DNA from: Welwitschia mirabilis
Lineage: Eukaryota; Gnetophyta; Gnetopsida; Welwitschiales
NCBI GenBank assembly: GCA_051453625.1
Contig: JBOZIK010000001.1
Location: 191,751,017 to 191,815,016, forward strand
DNA: 64,000 nt
Reading direction: 5' to 3'
Of this stretch, positions 37,007 through 49,500 are shown in pieces. Positions within the stretch are counted from its first letter, which is position 1; every line of letters starts with the position of its first letter. A program made the translations under genes and the position numbers. The notes under the pieces are model-generated. The model was not told the origin of the DNA. It did not search any database and was given only the letters and a program-made list of their open reading frames with translations.

Positions 37007-37018
37007 TAGTATCAAAGT
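37007..37018 (+). promoter_or_regulatory. Element G primer-binding site, tRNA-Met type
   Basis: TAGTATCAAAGT against the plant initiator tRNA-Met complement TGGTATCAGAGC: three G-to-A or C-to-T changes. Two bases past the LTR end. Confidence 0.75.
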
Positions 37019-38540
37019 GTGGTTACTCTTGATAGAGCTTGATCATTCTGAGTAATTAAATTTATTGCTAATGAAGACCATTTGATTTGAAGGCCACCTT
37101 ATTTCAATGGGTCAAACTATTCTTTTTAGAAAAATAACATGATAATATTTCTGAAATATCTTGATTTAAATATCTAGAATAGTGTTGTGTGTGGTTACTT
37201 CAAACCCACTATTTCATTAACAGGTTGGTCTCATGAACAGAAAGAGGAAGCAAGACTTAATACAAAAGAAATAAATGCGCTAATTGATATCCTTAGTTTG
37301 TAGGAGTATAGCTAAGTAGTTTAGTGTTCCTCTATAAAGGAAATTTGGGTAATCCTCAAGATTGCTTATGAAGGTATGAGCATTATGAAAAAAATTCCAA
37401 GTTATAATTCTTAGCAGGTTAATTCAAAAATATTACAATGGAAGAATAGGAATCCATCATTAAATACACAACCAAGATCATGGACATTATGAATACAATG
37501 TAGGCTCTTAGAGAAAAGATTCTAGAACAAAGAGTCTTGAGAAAAATGTTGAGAAGATTGTCCAAGCATTTTAGAACTAAGATTACTGTGATTGAAGAGA
37601 GCAAAAATCTAGATATCATGAGTCTAGAAGAGCTTAAGGAATTATTGATTGTATATGAAGATATCATTATGGATGATGAGGATCCAAGACAAAGAATATT
37701 GCCTTTAAATGTTTGAGAAAATACAAAGAATGTTTCAACAATGAAGAAGATGATGAGGATTTAGTCCTCTTAGTCAAAAATTTCAAGAGTTTTATAAGAA
37801 AACAAAGAGACTTTAATAGAATAAGATTTGAAAATGAGAATCAAATGGAGAATAAAAATTCTTTTAAGAAGTTTTAAAGAAATAAGTAATCTTATAATTC
37901 TTTAAGTGTAAGAGCTTTGGATACATAACAGATAAATGTACCAACACACAAAAAGCTAAAATCAAAGGGAAGAAAGCAATCTTAAAATGAAGAAGAGGAG
38001 TGCGGATTGCTAGCCATTACTAATGCATATGCCTTCATATCAACTATCAAGAAGAAGCATGCAATCTCTAATGAGAATGAGGTGATATCTGAAAATTTTG
38101 AAAATATTAAAGAAGCTTATGAGCAATTATATTTTTATTGTGAAGTTTTAGCTTGTAAAAATAGGGATTTAAGATTTGAATTATTGTCTCTACAAACTGA
38201 ACTTAACTTAGCCAATAAAGAGTTAAATAAGTCTATTAAAAGTCTTACAGGTGCAAATAATCCTATTCCTTTATTATCAATAGAGTTAAAGGATGCAACA
38301 AAACTTAATGCTACAACCTCATATCACTTCAACAAGGTAGAATCTAATCACAAGAGGTATTCTTTGAAGTTTAGTAATTTGAATTATTTCCATATTTGAT
38401 GTTTCTATTGTGGAGGCCTAGGGCATGTTAGATTTTCTTGTCTTATCAAAAAGAAAAAAAAATTCCATTATAAAAGTGATAGATTTTTGTGAAAACCAAA
38501 AGTAACGAACAATCAGCCTCTCATTAATCAAAGATGGATT
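37019..38540 (+). pseudogene. Element G gag remnant
   Basis: Copia gag in pieces. Around 37,360-37,700 the sequence follows the UBN2-type gag core (for example AYEGMSIMKK-like and LEELKELLIVYED-like text in shifting frames). A first zinc knuckle near 37,905-37,935 is decayed (FKCKSFGYITDKC). The frame 38,007-38,399 is open and helical (YEQLYFYCEVLACKNRDL...LQTELNLANKELNK), a probable coiled coil. After a TGA stop, a second knuckle CFYCGGLGHVRFSC is fully intact at 38,400-38,441. This two-knuckle layout with a coiled coil between is typical of SIRE-type gag. Confidence 0.78.
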
Positions 38541-39920
38541 AAAAAGGAATTTGTTAAAGGATTACTTGTTTAGACTACTCTTAAAGTAAAGGACCATCTT
38601 ATATGGTACTTGAACAGTGGTTATTCAAGACATATAATAAGTGATAGAAGAAGGTTTCACATACTTATCAACTATGATGGAGGAGAGGTTTCCTTTGGTG
38701 ACAATTAAATTTTAAACATCAAGGGAAAAGGTATGGTTTATAAATATGTTCTTCTAAAAATTGGTAATGTTTTATATGTAGAGGGCCTAAAGATAATATT
38801 TTAAGCATTGCTCAAATTTGTGATAAAGGAAATATGGTTATTTTTGATAAAAATAAATGTGTAATAAGGAGTATTTATAGGAATAAGGAACTTTTACTTG
38901 TTCAATTTCTAAGAAACTTATATTCTATAGGAGGAAAATCTAATGATGAAGAGTTGTGTGATTTTACTCAAGAGAGAACAACATCTTTGGAATAGAAGAA
39001 TGGGTCACTTAAATATTACAAACTTGAAAACCATCTCTCAACAAGAGTTGGTTAGAGGCTTATCCAAACTTAACTCTTCCAATTCTATCTTATATGAATA
39101 TTGTCAAGCAGGTAAAATTATGAAATCATTTTTTAAATATAATATTGAGATATCTTTGAAAAGTCCTCTAGATATGTTGCATCTAGATTTAGTATGGCCT
39201 ACAAAAATTTGAAGTCTAAGTGGCAAGAGATATTTTATGGTGGTGGTTGATGATTTTACTCATTACACATGGGTTGAGTTTTTTACATTCTAAATCTAAT
39301 GCCTTTGATAAGTTTTTTCATCTTTATAGAAAAATTCAAAATAAAAAGTGTTTCATCATTAAGAAAAGGTCTGATCATGGAGGTGATTTTGAAAATGATA
39401 ATTTTATTAATTTTTATGATAACTATGGAATATTTCATCAATTTTGAGCTTTTAAAACACCATAGCAAAATGGGATGGAAGAAAGAAAGAATAGGGTCTT
39501 TACAGAAATGGCAAGGATAATGCTAGGAGAACATAATCTTCCAAGATGATTTTGGGATAAGGCTATAAATATTACTTTCTATATATCTAATAGGATCCTT
39601 CTAAGGGCTGGTACTCAAAGCATCACTTATGAGTTATTGAATGGTTAAGAAGCCAATGGTAATGTATTTTAAACTCTTTGGTAATAAATGCATTATTTTA
39701 GATGATAAAAATCTAGGTAAATTTTAGCCTAAAGGTATGCATGATATTTTATTAAATACTTTTTAAAAAGAAAAATCTATAGAGTTTTTAATTACGATAC
39801 AAATAAATTTGAAGAACCTATTCATGTTAGAGACTAATCATGACAACAAGATGACTAAAGATGATAAGGATGAGTTCATATCCACTCCTAATAAAGGTAC
39901 TCAAGATAATTAACAAAATA
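38541..39920 (+). pseudogene. Element G protease, pre-integrase and integrase remnant
   Basis: A protease-like stretch at about 38,580-38,700 (WYLNSGYSRHI, where DSGCSRHM is usual, so the catalytic Asp is Asn). GAG-pre-integrase is open at 38,943-39,212 (WNRRMGHLN, then QQELVRGLSKLN and YEYCQAGK; the first Cys of the HHCC finger reads Tyr). The integrase core follows in broken frames: RYFMVVVDDF near 39,235-39,258 (catalytic Asp kept), RSDHGGDFEND near 39,370 (second Asp kept) and QNGMEERKNRVF near 39,470-39,500 (Glu kept). So the D-D-E triad survives while the frame is lost. Confidence 0.82.
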
Positions 39921-40099
39921 TTACTAGTAAAGCTAATGAGGAAGAGATTGATGATACTTCTGATCCTACTTCTTCATAAAAATGCTCTTCTCTACCACTT
40001 AGAATGAAAAGAGATCACCCAACTGATCAAATCATTAGGAATGTAGATTAAGAAATAAGCATCAGATGATGTGTAAAAAATATTTGTGTTCATTTTAAT

Positions 40100-41160
40100 T
40101 TTGTATCTCATATTAAATCTAAAATATAGTTGAAGTAGAGCATCATGAGGAATGGTTGGAAGTCATGCAAAAGGAATTCTTTTGGTTTAAAAGAAATGGA
40201 GTATGTAACTTAGTGCTAACATTACAAGACAAACACATTATTAGTATGAAATAGATTTATACAAATAAATTATATAAATCAAGCACAATAGTTTAGAACA
40301 AGCGATATTGGTAGCACAAGAACGTAATCAAGAAGAAGACATAGACTATGGTGAAATCCATGCTTCAATAGGTAGGCTCAAATCTATTAGATTACTATTA
40401 GATTATGCTTGTGCTATGATCACTAAACTTTTTGAAATGGATGTAAAGAGTGCTTTTTTAAATGGTTATATTGAAGAAGAAGTTTATGTTAAGTAGCCAT
40501 TAGGGTTCATTGAATGTGATAATTTAGATCATGTTTTCAAGTTTAAAAAGGCTCTATATGATCTCAAGAAAGCTTTTAGAGCCTGGTGCAAAAGTTTATC
40601 AAATTTTTTATTAGAAAATGGTTTTAAAGCAGTAATGTTAATCTCACTTTATTTAGTAAAATAACTAATAAAAACACTCTTATCTTGCAAATATATGTTA
40701 ATTACATAGTTTTTAAGGCTACCAAAGAAAAACTAATACTAGAATTTTCTAAGGTTATGTAAAGGGAATTTAAAATAAGTATGCTTGGAGAACTTAATTT
40801 TTTTCTTAGGTTTGTAGATTAAATAGCTCAAGAATGGTATTTATCTTAGTCAATCAAAGTATGTCAAGGAGCTTCTAAAGAAGTTAAACTTAATCAAGCG
40901 AAAGAGGTTTGCACTCCCATTTCCACATCTATAAAAATCAGTAAGGATGAATCATATAAACCTGTATCAAATCATGTATCGAGGTATGATTAGTAGTTTA
41001 TTATATTTAACATCTAATAGACTTGATATTACATTGAGTATTAGTATATGTTTTTGATATCAATCTAATCCTAAGGAATCTTATCTCTATTTAGTTAAAA
41101 TAATTTTTTATTATCTTAAACACACAAGTAATTTTGGTATTTATTTTTCTAAGGATACTT
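40100..41160 (+). pseudogene. Element G reverse transcriptase remnant
   Basis: Copia RT. The frame 40,308-40,496 is open and reads VAQERNQEEDIDYGEIHASI then KLFEMDVKSAFLNGYIEEEV, a textbook RT segment with its first catalytic Asp (MDVKSAFLNG). Then DHVFKFKKALYDLKKAFRAW (consensus YGLKQAPRAW). The YVDD box at 40,694-40,705 reads YVNY, so both Asp are lost. Further on are GELNFFL and the thumb region. Stops such as TAG for CAG occur at otherwise conserved Gln. Confidence 0.85.
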
Positions 41161-41600
41161 CACTTGATCTAGTTTGGTATAGTGATATAGATTAAGATGG
41201 ATGCACAGATGATAGAAAAAGTACAAGTGGAGCATGTTAATTTCTTGAAAATCATCTTGTTGCTTAGAGTTCCAAGAAATAAAGCTCAATATCACTCTCC
41301 ATAGCTGAGGTTGAGTACATATCTACTAGATCCTACTACACTCAATTTTATGAATGATGCATATCTTATGTGATTATGAAGTTGAGATGATAAGTAGTCA
41401 ACTCCTATGTGATAATACTACTACCATTGACATTACTAATAATCCTACGTAGGACTTAAGGACTAAGCATATTGACATCATGTATCACTTTATCAAAGAA
41501 TAGGTTCAAAGAGGCACAATTCAGCTTGATCATGTATCCACATATAAACAACTTACCAACCTATTTATCAAGCCTCTATTAGAAGTGAGATTTGAGCTTT
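41161..41600 (+). pseudogene. Element G RNase H remnant
   Basis: It begins TSLDLVWYSDID (consensus GYSDADWAG), then DRKSTSGAC and AEVEYIST (consensus STAEAEYIA), and ends RTKHIDIMYHFIKE and STYKQLTNLFIKPL (consensus TKHIDIRYHFIRE, TxxQLADIFTKPL). Stops at Trp and Gln codons. The end of copia pol is at about 41,600. Confidence 0.83.
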
Positions 41601-41983
41601 TAAGGATTGAGTTAGGCACAGGAACATGTCCCACAGAGGTATTATTTTTATTTAACATCAATACCAAAATTGTAGATATTTATTATTTTTTTTTAATAGC
41701 TAATATAATATTTGTTATTTCCATTATGTATGTTTTTTATTATTATTATTATCTTGTTCATATGTTTTTCATGGGCTTTTTTTTTGTATTATTTGTTTTC
41801 TTTTAAAATTAATAATTCCCAAAGAAGGAGTAATACTAATCCTATATGAGATAAATAGTTGTATTATTGTATTATTTTAACAAGGATATCAAACTTAGGG
41901 GAACCTAGTCTACATCTTAAGGAGAGGTTATTTTGAATAGGTTCTTCAAATAAGTGGATTTTTCATCATTAAAAAGGAGTAGA
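41601..41983 (+). other. Element G 3' untranslated region and polypurine tract
   Basis: T-rich DNA after pol. The A/G-rich run AAAAAGGAGT at 41,971-41,980 lies directly before the 3' LTR and fits a polypurine tract. Confidence 0.6.
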
Positions 41984-43135
41984 TTATAAGGTTTTAATGA
42001 TGCCAATAGGAAAAATAATCAAGTCATAAGATGGTAGTCATTCATCACAGTTACGTTAAGAAGTTAACTTTTACATGAAAATGTCTCCTCTTAAAATAGG
42101 ACGGACGTCCCCTCTACTCATAAGAAAAATGTATCTATGATAGGTTTTAGTCCTGTACATTCCCACTCAAATAGGGTGGATGTTCCCTATCCTTATAGGA
42201 AACATAACTAATAGTTCTTAGGTGTAGACTTCCCCACTCTAAATAGTCCAAACATTCCTCCTCCATTTATTTTTTTCCCAGTCTGTACCTGTGGCAGGTG
42301 CAAATGTCCACTCCTTTTTAGGGTGATTTCCCCATACTCCTAGTAGTATAAGTATGTGTACTACTTTGATGTGAACATCCTTCCTCCTAAAAGTGAGGAC
42401 ATCCCCCATTTTAAATGTAAACATCCTCTCTTTGAACCATTAGAAAAACTATCAACTTCAATTACATGTGTGGTGGTTTTCAATGGCTATTCTTTTCTAG
42501 TGTGTTATTAAATCATATTGGAAGCATTAATTTGATTGTAATATTAAATTATCATGTCTTGGAATCATCATTCATGATTTCCCTTCAATAGCTATTTTTC
42601 TCTTCTCTTTAAAAGAGGTAAAACCTTCTTTGTAAGGATTATAGACATACACATGCATATATGATTTTGTAAAGTGAATTAAAACCAATATTTGGTGATC
42701 TATGTGTACTTTGTAATCCTATAATGTATAATTATTTAGATTAGATACTACACTATTGCATTCATGCTTAAGGCACAACTCAATTTCTTCTCTTTTTCTT
42801 GTGGTTAAGTCTAAGCCTTTGAAAGGCTCTAAGTGTGAAAGGTTGATGATAAGCCAAGAAAATCATCATTTTTGAATAAGGGGTTAATGATCAACAAAAA
42901 AAATCATCAGTTCAAGAGTGATAAAAAAACCAAATAAGATGACATCTTTGTGTTTCCTTGAAGAGTGGAGTAGGCAGACTGCCAAATCACTATAAATCTT
43001 GTGAGCTGATTATTTTTCTATTTTTCTTTTTTTAAGATAGAGTTTTTATTTGTAAAGCTAATTAATTTCATTTAAGAATGGTTTTTTGGATTTAAAATTT
43101 ATTATTATTCCTATTCAACCCCCCTCTAGGAATTT
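41984..43135 (+). mobile_element. Element G 3' LTR
   Basis: Partner of the 5' LTR, with a matching start (TATAAGGTTTTAATGATGCC) and end (CTAGGAATTTA). The palindrome GGACGTCC is intact at 42,103-42,110 within GGACGGACGTCCCC. Variants recur to about 42,430. Confidence 0.82.
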
Positions 43136-44002
43136 AATTCTGCTTCTTATTGCTTCTTCATTTCTTACCTATCAATAATTTATTGAATTTTTGAGTAAAA
43201 TAATCTAACTCTTCATCCATGTTAGAATCAAATTTAGATAATGATAAACTATAATTATTATTTATAACTTTATAATAATATAATTAATTAACATTTAAGG
43301 AGATACCTTTGCTCTTATTATCTTTGTGAAGATGTCTTAGCTCAGATGTGAGCATAATGCTAACTAGTCTATGTAGCTTGATATTATCAATATGTTTAGT
43401 GTCTCCAATTAAAAGAAACTTATTTTCATATGCCTTAGAAAGTGACATCAAAATCACTTTAGATATTTGGATATTCCCAAGTGATTCTTTAAGCGCTAAA
43501 AACTATTAACTATATTCATTAGCTTATTATTAAAGTCGATGAAGGTCTCACATTCTTTCATTTTAATTTTCTTAAATTATTAAATTATCTTTTTTTTATA
43601 TTTATAATTTATTTTTTTCCTTCATAGATTATCTATAAATAATATCAAATTTCTTTAGTAGTAGAAAAATTTTTAACCTTTTTGTAATCTTTCAAATTTA
43701 AGCCATATCACATTGCATTCATTGCCTTCCTATTCAACATTACATAGTTCTTATCTTCATTTTTTTTCATTGACTTATTTATTAGCATGTTTATGTCATC
43801 TATTCTTTTTATTATCATTGATGGAATAAATCCTTCCTCTACTAGGATTTATTAGTTAAACTTCATGACCTTAATGAAGACTTGCATCCTTAAATTCTAA
43901 AAATTGTACTTAACACTAATAAAGTAAGAAGGGCAATTCATTTATTAACATTCAATATATAATTATTTATTAAATAATGAAAAGCATATAAAAATTCTTA
44001 TA
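43136..44002 (-). pseudogene. Element F gag N-terminal remnant
   Basis: On the minus strand (43,600-43,900) the copia gag core is readable: MQVFIKVMKFN, then LNRKAMNAM and YGLNLKDYKKVKNFSTTKEI, then IYEGK (consensus NAKAMNALYCALNxxEFxRVSxCxSAKEIWDxL...THEGT). TGA and TAA stops sit at conserved Trp and Gln positions. It is cut at its 3' side by G. Confidence 0.75.
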
Positions 44003-44019
44003 CCAAAGCTCTAATACCA
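44003..44019 (-). promoter_or_regulatory. Element F primer-binding site, tRNA-Met type
   Basis: The minus strand reads TGGTATTAGAGCTTTGG, with one C-to-T change from TGGTATCAGAGC. Two bases from the LTR start. Confidence 0.85.
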
Positions 44020-44021
44020 AT

Positions 44022-45079
44022 TGTTAGAACAGGGATTAATAGGATATCTATTAGTGATTTTTTAATTTTTACTACCCAACTTATAATACTAAACTTTAGT
44101 GCATTAGAAAATATAAGAATTTCACTACAAGAAGTAAACTATTTGGTATGTAATATTAATTATAATGGTAATGTAAAATAAAGTAAATAATTAAATAACA
44201 CAAGATATAGAAAAAACCTATTTTTCTTTCTTAATAAATGAAACATTCACAAAACTCTAATAGGAATTTCTGATAGCTTTCCACCCTACAACAGGATTCT
44301 AAGATAGTTCTCAGCCTCTAACAAAGTTTAAATAACTTCAATTACATTGTGGAGTAGTACAAGAATTGAACATAAAAATCAGAAAAATGATACAAAATTT
44401 GTAGTTTGTGATGTAGGCCTAATCGTTAAGGATGCAAAAGTTTCCTAATTAGTACAATAGTGTTTTGATGTATGCTAAGTAAATTTTAGCTTCCTTTAAT
44501 CTATTTTTTAAGAAATATAATTATTATAGAGGTTATAATAGTTGTTTATCTTTATAAGATATCTAAAAAAGGGTCACATTCGATCTCCTCTTACTGCCTA
44601 CAGTATTAATTGAGTGAATGATCATCAAACCACTTGATAAAATCTAGTCAACCATTTAACTTGTTGACTCATGTTAATAAGTGATTGATCTCTAATTAAA
44701 TTAATGTGAAATTGAAATGTCTAGGTGGTTAACCCTATAGGATTATATTTATCCTTTAATTAATATGATTAACTAGTCTTATAATAGATAATCAACCTAG
44801 AATATTAATTTTAATACCTTATGTTAAAAGTTTTGTGTAGCATGTAGTTTACCTTCAGATGATATTTACTTGATTTTCTATCAATTTTCTTCATCTCTTA
44901 TTTTCTTTGATCTATTATTCCTCTTAGCTAATCTTAAAAATGATTTGATTTTACACTTTATTGACTCTAACCTTTTTATCTTAAAGAAATAAGCCTCCTT
45001 TAAGTCTTGTAATACATTAAGGGGTTAATATGGTACTAAGGATTTGGTTTGTCATTAATAGAAATTAGAAGTTATAACA
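44022..45079 (-). mobile_element. Element F 5' LTR
   Basis: 1,058 bp, starting TGTTAGAACAGGG and ending GTTATAACA. It aligns with 31,401-32,419. Confidence 0.78.
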
Positions 45080-46904
45080 TAGGTCTGTGCTATTATGAAA
45101 TTACATATAAAAATACTTATTAATGATTAATGAATTATTATTATTCTATTATAATATAAAATTTAAATTCTATTTATTTTTAAAAATATGTATTTTATCT
45201 TTATATCTTATATTTCATATTATTCAATATAAATTAATTAAATAACTATCAAAATTACTCTTAAAGATTATTTAGTCTTATAAAAGAAATATAATCAAGG
45301 AAAAAAGAAAGTATAAGAGTATGAAAATATCTAGGACATTAAGAATGGTCTTGTCATGAAAATCAATGATATGTTCTAATAAAGACTTAACAAAATCAAA
45401 ATCAATGAAATATTCTATAAAGAAAAGCAACAGGCCTTCCAACATCATAGATAAGTCATTATCATTTTTCATAATTATGAAATCATGAACTATTTATATT
45501 ACTATATTTTTTTAATTAAAATTTCATTACTAATGGGCTCTACCTTAATTTTCCCCTCATTACCTCTGTCACTGTGTTTTTCCATAGTGGAAGTGCCTCC
45601 ATATGAAGTTCTTCAATTTCTTTAAACATTCATTATATGCCTTTCCCATTTAGTATTGGTAAGCTAATGCATCTTTATTTTTGATAGTAGAGAATAAGAA
45701 GTGAAAAAACTAAAAACTAAACTTTCTATTATCTGAAATATTTAATAATAAATAATTAAATAATCAATAAGAAACTAATGAATCATCATTACAAATAATA
45801 TTTTTTGGTTGTATTTAGAGAGGTTGTTTGTGAATGAATCACATATCTAAGCCTTTAACTTAGGGTTGGTTAACTCTTAGTATTGCATTATACTACATCT
45901 TATCTAATAGGTTGATATTAATATTTCATTTTCTTCATACTTTAAATAAATAATCTTGATCTTTATATCATTTTTCCAAAGTCAAAAAGGTTATAACTTT
46001 GAATATGAAATAAAACGTGTTGTTTTATATGTTATTAACCAAGTTAATTATTATCTTTACTAATTATACTATGTACTAATACTCTTCTTTAATGTTAACT
46101 TGATTTCAAAGTTTTGGACTTTAATTTATTTATTTTTAAATTTACTTGAATTTCAATCATTTTTATTTTCTTGATCCATCTAATTTTCAAAGTTCCTTTA
46201 TTATTCTTCATTTGTGCTTATTTTATTGAGTTTATTATCTTCAAAGTCTTTTTAGAGTGACTTCATCTTCTTGATTTTATCTTAGAAATAAGTAAGCTGG
46301 TAATATTTAAAATCTTAAATACTTCTAATTTTTAAGTACCTTGTTTCATCTTAAATGGTTGGCCATTTTTAGTACTTCATCTTATTTTAATATTTTAGTC
46401 CCAATTTGTTTCATCTTCAGCTAGAAAGTAACATTTTCAATAATGGGTATTATTTCCTTCTTGGAATGTAAATTATTTAGAATAATTTTAACTATTCATT
46501 TTATGTTAGACTTGTCTCTTCTTTGGATAAAGTTTGAAATAATATGAGCATAAATATTTTTCATAATTTAACTTTCATTATTTTAATAAAATTTAGATGT
46601 TTCCAAGGTATACATATAGAAGAATAAAGGATAAATTTTGTTTATAATAAAATTATGCTACTAGTTTTAGAATCTAGTTTATCCTATCTTCAAGTTTTCT
46701 AGTTTATTAACATCCTCTTCATTAAGTAGTTTAGCTAGATTAGCTTGTTTGTTAGTTTTTCTAGTACTTTTTTTATTCTTCTTGGATTTATACTTAGGTG
46801 GCATACACTTAGGGTACTCTACTACTATTAGAAATTAGACTTAAAATAATTTCTTAATTTGGATATTATGCTTATTAATGCTGTAATATTTTAGTGATAA
46901 TTCC
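45080..46904. other. Unassigned AT-rich DNA between F and H
   Basis: No retrotransposon domain recognised. On the minus strand, 46,690-46,810 has a Lys/Asn-rich run (PPKYKSKK...TNKQANLAKLLNEEDVN), and 45,278-45,472 is an open 64-codon frame without a known motif. Neither can be called a gene. This may be eroded target DNA or the 3' part of an older element. Confidence 0.35.
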
Positions 46905-49500
46905 TTGATTTGATCTATGCATATTTAGTAAAGATGGGGTTCATTCCACTTATAATCATCAATCCTATAAAGAAAATATTTTTGTTGATTATGGTTCCAA
47001 TGTTGAGGTGTTTTCATGGTAATAAGGTAGTTCATAAGGTCAACATGTGGAGGGGCAGGATTAGTATAAGAGATGACATAAAGTTATTTAACAACAAATA
47101 GTTATTCATTCAAAAAGGAATCATTTGTGGGAAGTTCATCATGAGAATAAGAGAATCGAGATAAGTGATCTACAATACTATTATGTTTTTTAGTCTTATT
47201 GATAATGGTAAAATTGAATTCTTGCATGAAAAGGATTCACCTAATAAGTTTGACACTAGAATTTTTATTGGTCATAAGATAGTGTATGGCTGCATGATCT
47301 GTGTAAACATTAATATGAAAGCTAAGAAGATAGTGTCTAAGATGATAAAGACAAAAGATGATGTTAAGAATTTTTTAGTAGTAGTATAACTAAATTAGGT
47401 CGTAGACAAAGTTTTACTAAGATAAGATATGAATTTAAGAACATTTTCACATTTTTGGTTTAGAACCCCATCCATAATAATGTTGTTCATATCATACATG
47501 TGTTTAAAATCTTTGGTCCAATTGGAACCCATGACAATAGGTTCACAAGAAATTTTATCCTTAATTATTTTAACCGTAAGTTGACATGAATCATCCCAAA
47601 CAAATTTAGCTTCTATTTTAAGTAATAAGTAAAGGGGTTTACAAACCTTGGTATAATCTTTAATAAAATGATGATAGAAACTAGCATGACCAAGGAATGA
47701 TCTAACTTGTTTGACATTAGTTAAAGGGTTAAGGTTTTTAATGATACCAAATTTTATAGGGTCTATCATAATCCTTTCATTAGAAATATGGTAATCTAAA
47801 ACAATCCCATCATTGATAAGAAAGAAGCTCTTTTTCCAACTCAAGTGTAGACCACTCTCTATACATTTATTTAAGACTTTCTCTAATCTTTCTATGATTT
47901 GTTCAAAAGTTTCACCAAAGATAGAGAATTCATCCATAAATATTTTAATAGAGTCCCTTGTTATGTTAGAAAATATGTCCATCATTACTCGTTAGAAAGT
48001 TCAAATTCCAAAAGGCATTCTTCTAAATGTAAAAGCTCAAAAGAAAAAGGTAAAAGTTATTTTTGCTTAATCTTGACTTGCTATGCAAACTTAATTATAG
48101 CCACTATAACCATCAAGAAAACAATAGTAGGTATTTCCTTAGATTCTATCAAGCACTTGATCAAGAAAGAATAAAGGGCAATTATCTTTTTTAGTAACCT
48201 CATTAAGTTTTTTGAAATTAATGCACATTCTCCATTTCCTATCCTTTTTAGGAACTATCATTAAAGGACTAACCTACTCACTATCAAATATAGCATAGAT
48301 GATTTAAACATTCATACATTTAATAATTTCATCTTTGAGTACTTACTTAAGGATGAGGTTAAGCCTTTATTAAGGTTACCTAACTAGTTTAGCATTTTCT
48401 GCAAGGTAAATTTTGTGTTAAACTATGGAAAAAGGAATAGCAACTAAGTCTTTATGAATCTAAGAAAAAGCATTTTCCTTAGAAGGAAAAAGTGAGACCA
48501 AATTTTATTCTTATTGAGTAGTAAGAATATCACTTATTATTAATAGTTTCTTTACATTTTTAGATAGGAAAATCTATTTTAGACCTTTGAGCAACTCTAT
48601 TAGTTCTAAGTTGGAATTTTGAAGTTCTGTTACTGAATTGCCATTAATGACTATCATCTTGGACTATTGTAGGGATGACAATAGTGGACAACATCCTTCA
48701 AAACAATTTTTCATTAAGTAAACATGTTGGATTTTCTCCTAATTTAAAAATTCCTTATTCTCATGCTCAATACATTATATTTCAGTTAGATCATTATATA
48801 AAGTTAATTCATATAGCATTATCAATCTCTCCTCAATTGGGTGATGCTATAAAAAGAAGTTTGATTTAAGTTCTTCTTTTAATATATACTCATCTCTTGT
48901 TTTTTTTTTTTTTAATGGCATAAAAAAATCTAATAATGGATTTATTATTAATTATTTAAAATTACATCATTCTAGTTTGTATGTCAATGATACAATAGGC
49001 AGTTGCACAAAAGGTATTCCTAAGAATAGTGGATAACTTCTGTCATGTTTTACTTCAATGATAACCACATCTATGGGGTAAAAAGCTTCTTCTATTTGGA
49101 TAACTAAGTCCTTGATAATTCCCAAGGGTTTCTTAATTGAAGTATCAGCCAATTCCAAAATGATTCATATAGGTTCCACTCTATTTTCCAACCTAAGTAT
49201 TTTACATATGTGAAGAAGCATGTTCGTTACACTGGCTCCTATGTCAATCAAAGCTCTTTGAATTCTTTTATTTTCTTCCAAAGTAATACTCACTATTACT
49301 ACCCTAGAATCCTTGAATTTATGACACTTTTTCATGACTAATTTGAAAATAGATTAAGTAAGAAAGATATTACTAGAAATGATACATTTTTATTTTCTTC
49401 TAACTAGATCTTTCCATAACTCAGAATATTTCAGACTTGCTTGCAATTTTTTCCAAAAATATAAGTTGATAAGGCCTTTAATTACTCATCATATATAGGA
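46905..49500 (-). pseudogene. Element H pol remnant: protease, RT, RNase H, partial integrase
   Basis: Minus-strand Athila-like pol, best preserved in RT. The frame 47,395-47,985 (196 codons) is open from the RT catalytic box into RNase H. It reads IKIFMDEFSIFG (47,929-47,940 is FMDE, the second Asp replaced by Glu), SGLHLSWKKSFFL, VKQVRSFLGHASFYHHFIKD and, for RNase H, YDMNNIIMDGVLNQK. The upstream RT half (48,050-48,180) shows FLDGYSGYN and RRMPFG with stops. The protease core is at 48,967-49,158 (MELADTSIKKPLGII, AFYPIDVVIIEV). It stops being collinear with A and I at about 46,905, early in integrase, so the rest is deleted or displaced. Confidence 0.84.

Larger units (their letters stand above)
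35905..43135 (+). mobile_element. Element G: complete but dead SIRE-like Ty1/copia element nested in F
   Basis: The element has two LTRs of about 1.1 kb (35,905-37,004 and 41,984-43,135), a tRNA-Met primer site, gag, pre-integrase, integrase, RT, RNase H and a polypurine tract in standard copia order on the plus strand. There is no open frame across domains. The two LTRs are visibly diverged but much closer to each other than the LTRs of F, fitting a younger insertion into F. Exact LTR starts are uncertain by a few bases. Confidence 0.85.
31401..45079 (-). mobile_element. Element F: SIRE-like Ty1/copia element, split by G
   Basis: The two LTRs (31,401-32,419 and 44,022-45,079) align along their length but are strongly diverged. 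The internal part, minus strand, has a tRNA-Met primer site, gag, the zinc-knuckle region and the protease/pre-integrase segment. No convincing integrase core, RT or RNase H was found in the 1.8 kb left before the 3' LTR. G sits inside F between 35,905 and 43,135. Flanking pentamers (CAGAA and TAGGT) do not match, so the target duplication has decayed or the boundaries are slightly off. Confidence 0.7.

Noticed and set aside
41585-41806. 73-codon plus-strand frame after G RNase H
   Set aside because: Its start is the end of G pol and the rest is T-rich untranslated DNA giving a hydrophobic artefact.
42239-42424. 61-codon minus-strand frame with a Trp-rich end
   Set aside because: Antisense to the G 3' LTR repeat region; composition comes from the GGACATCC repeats.
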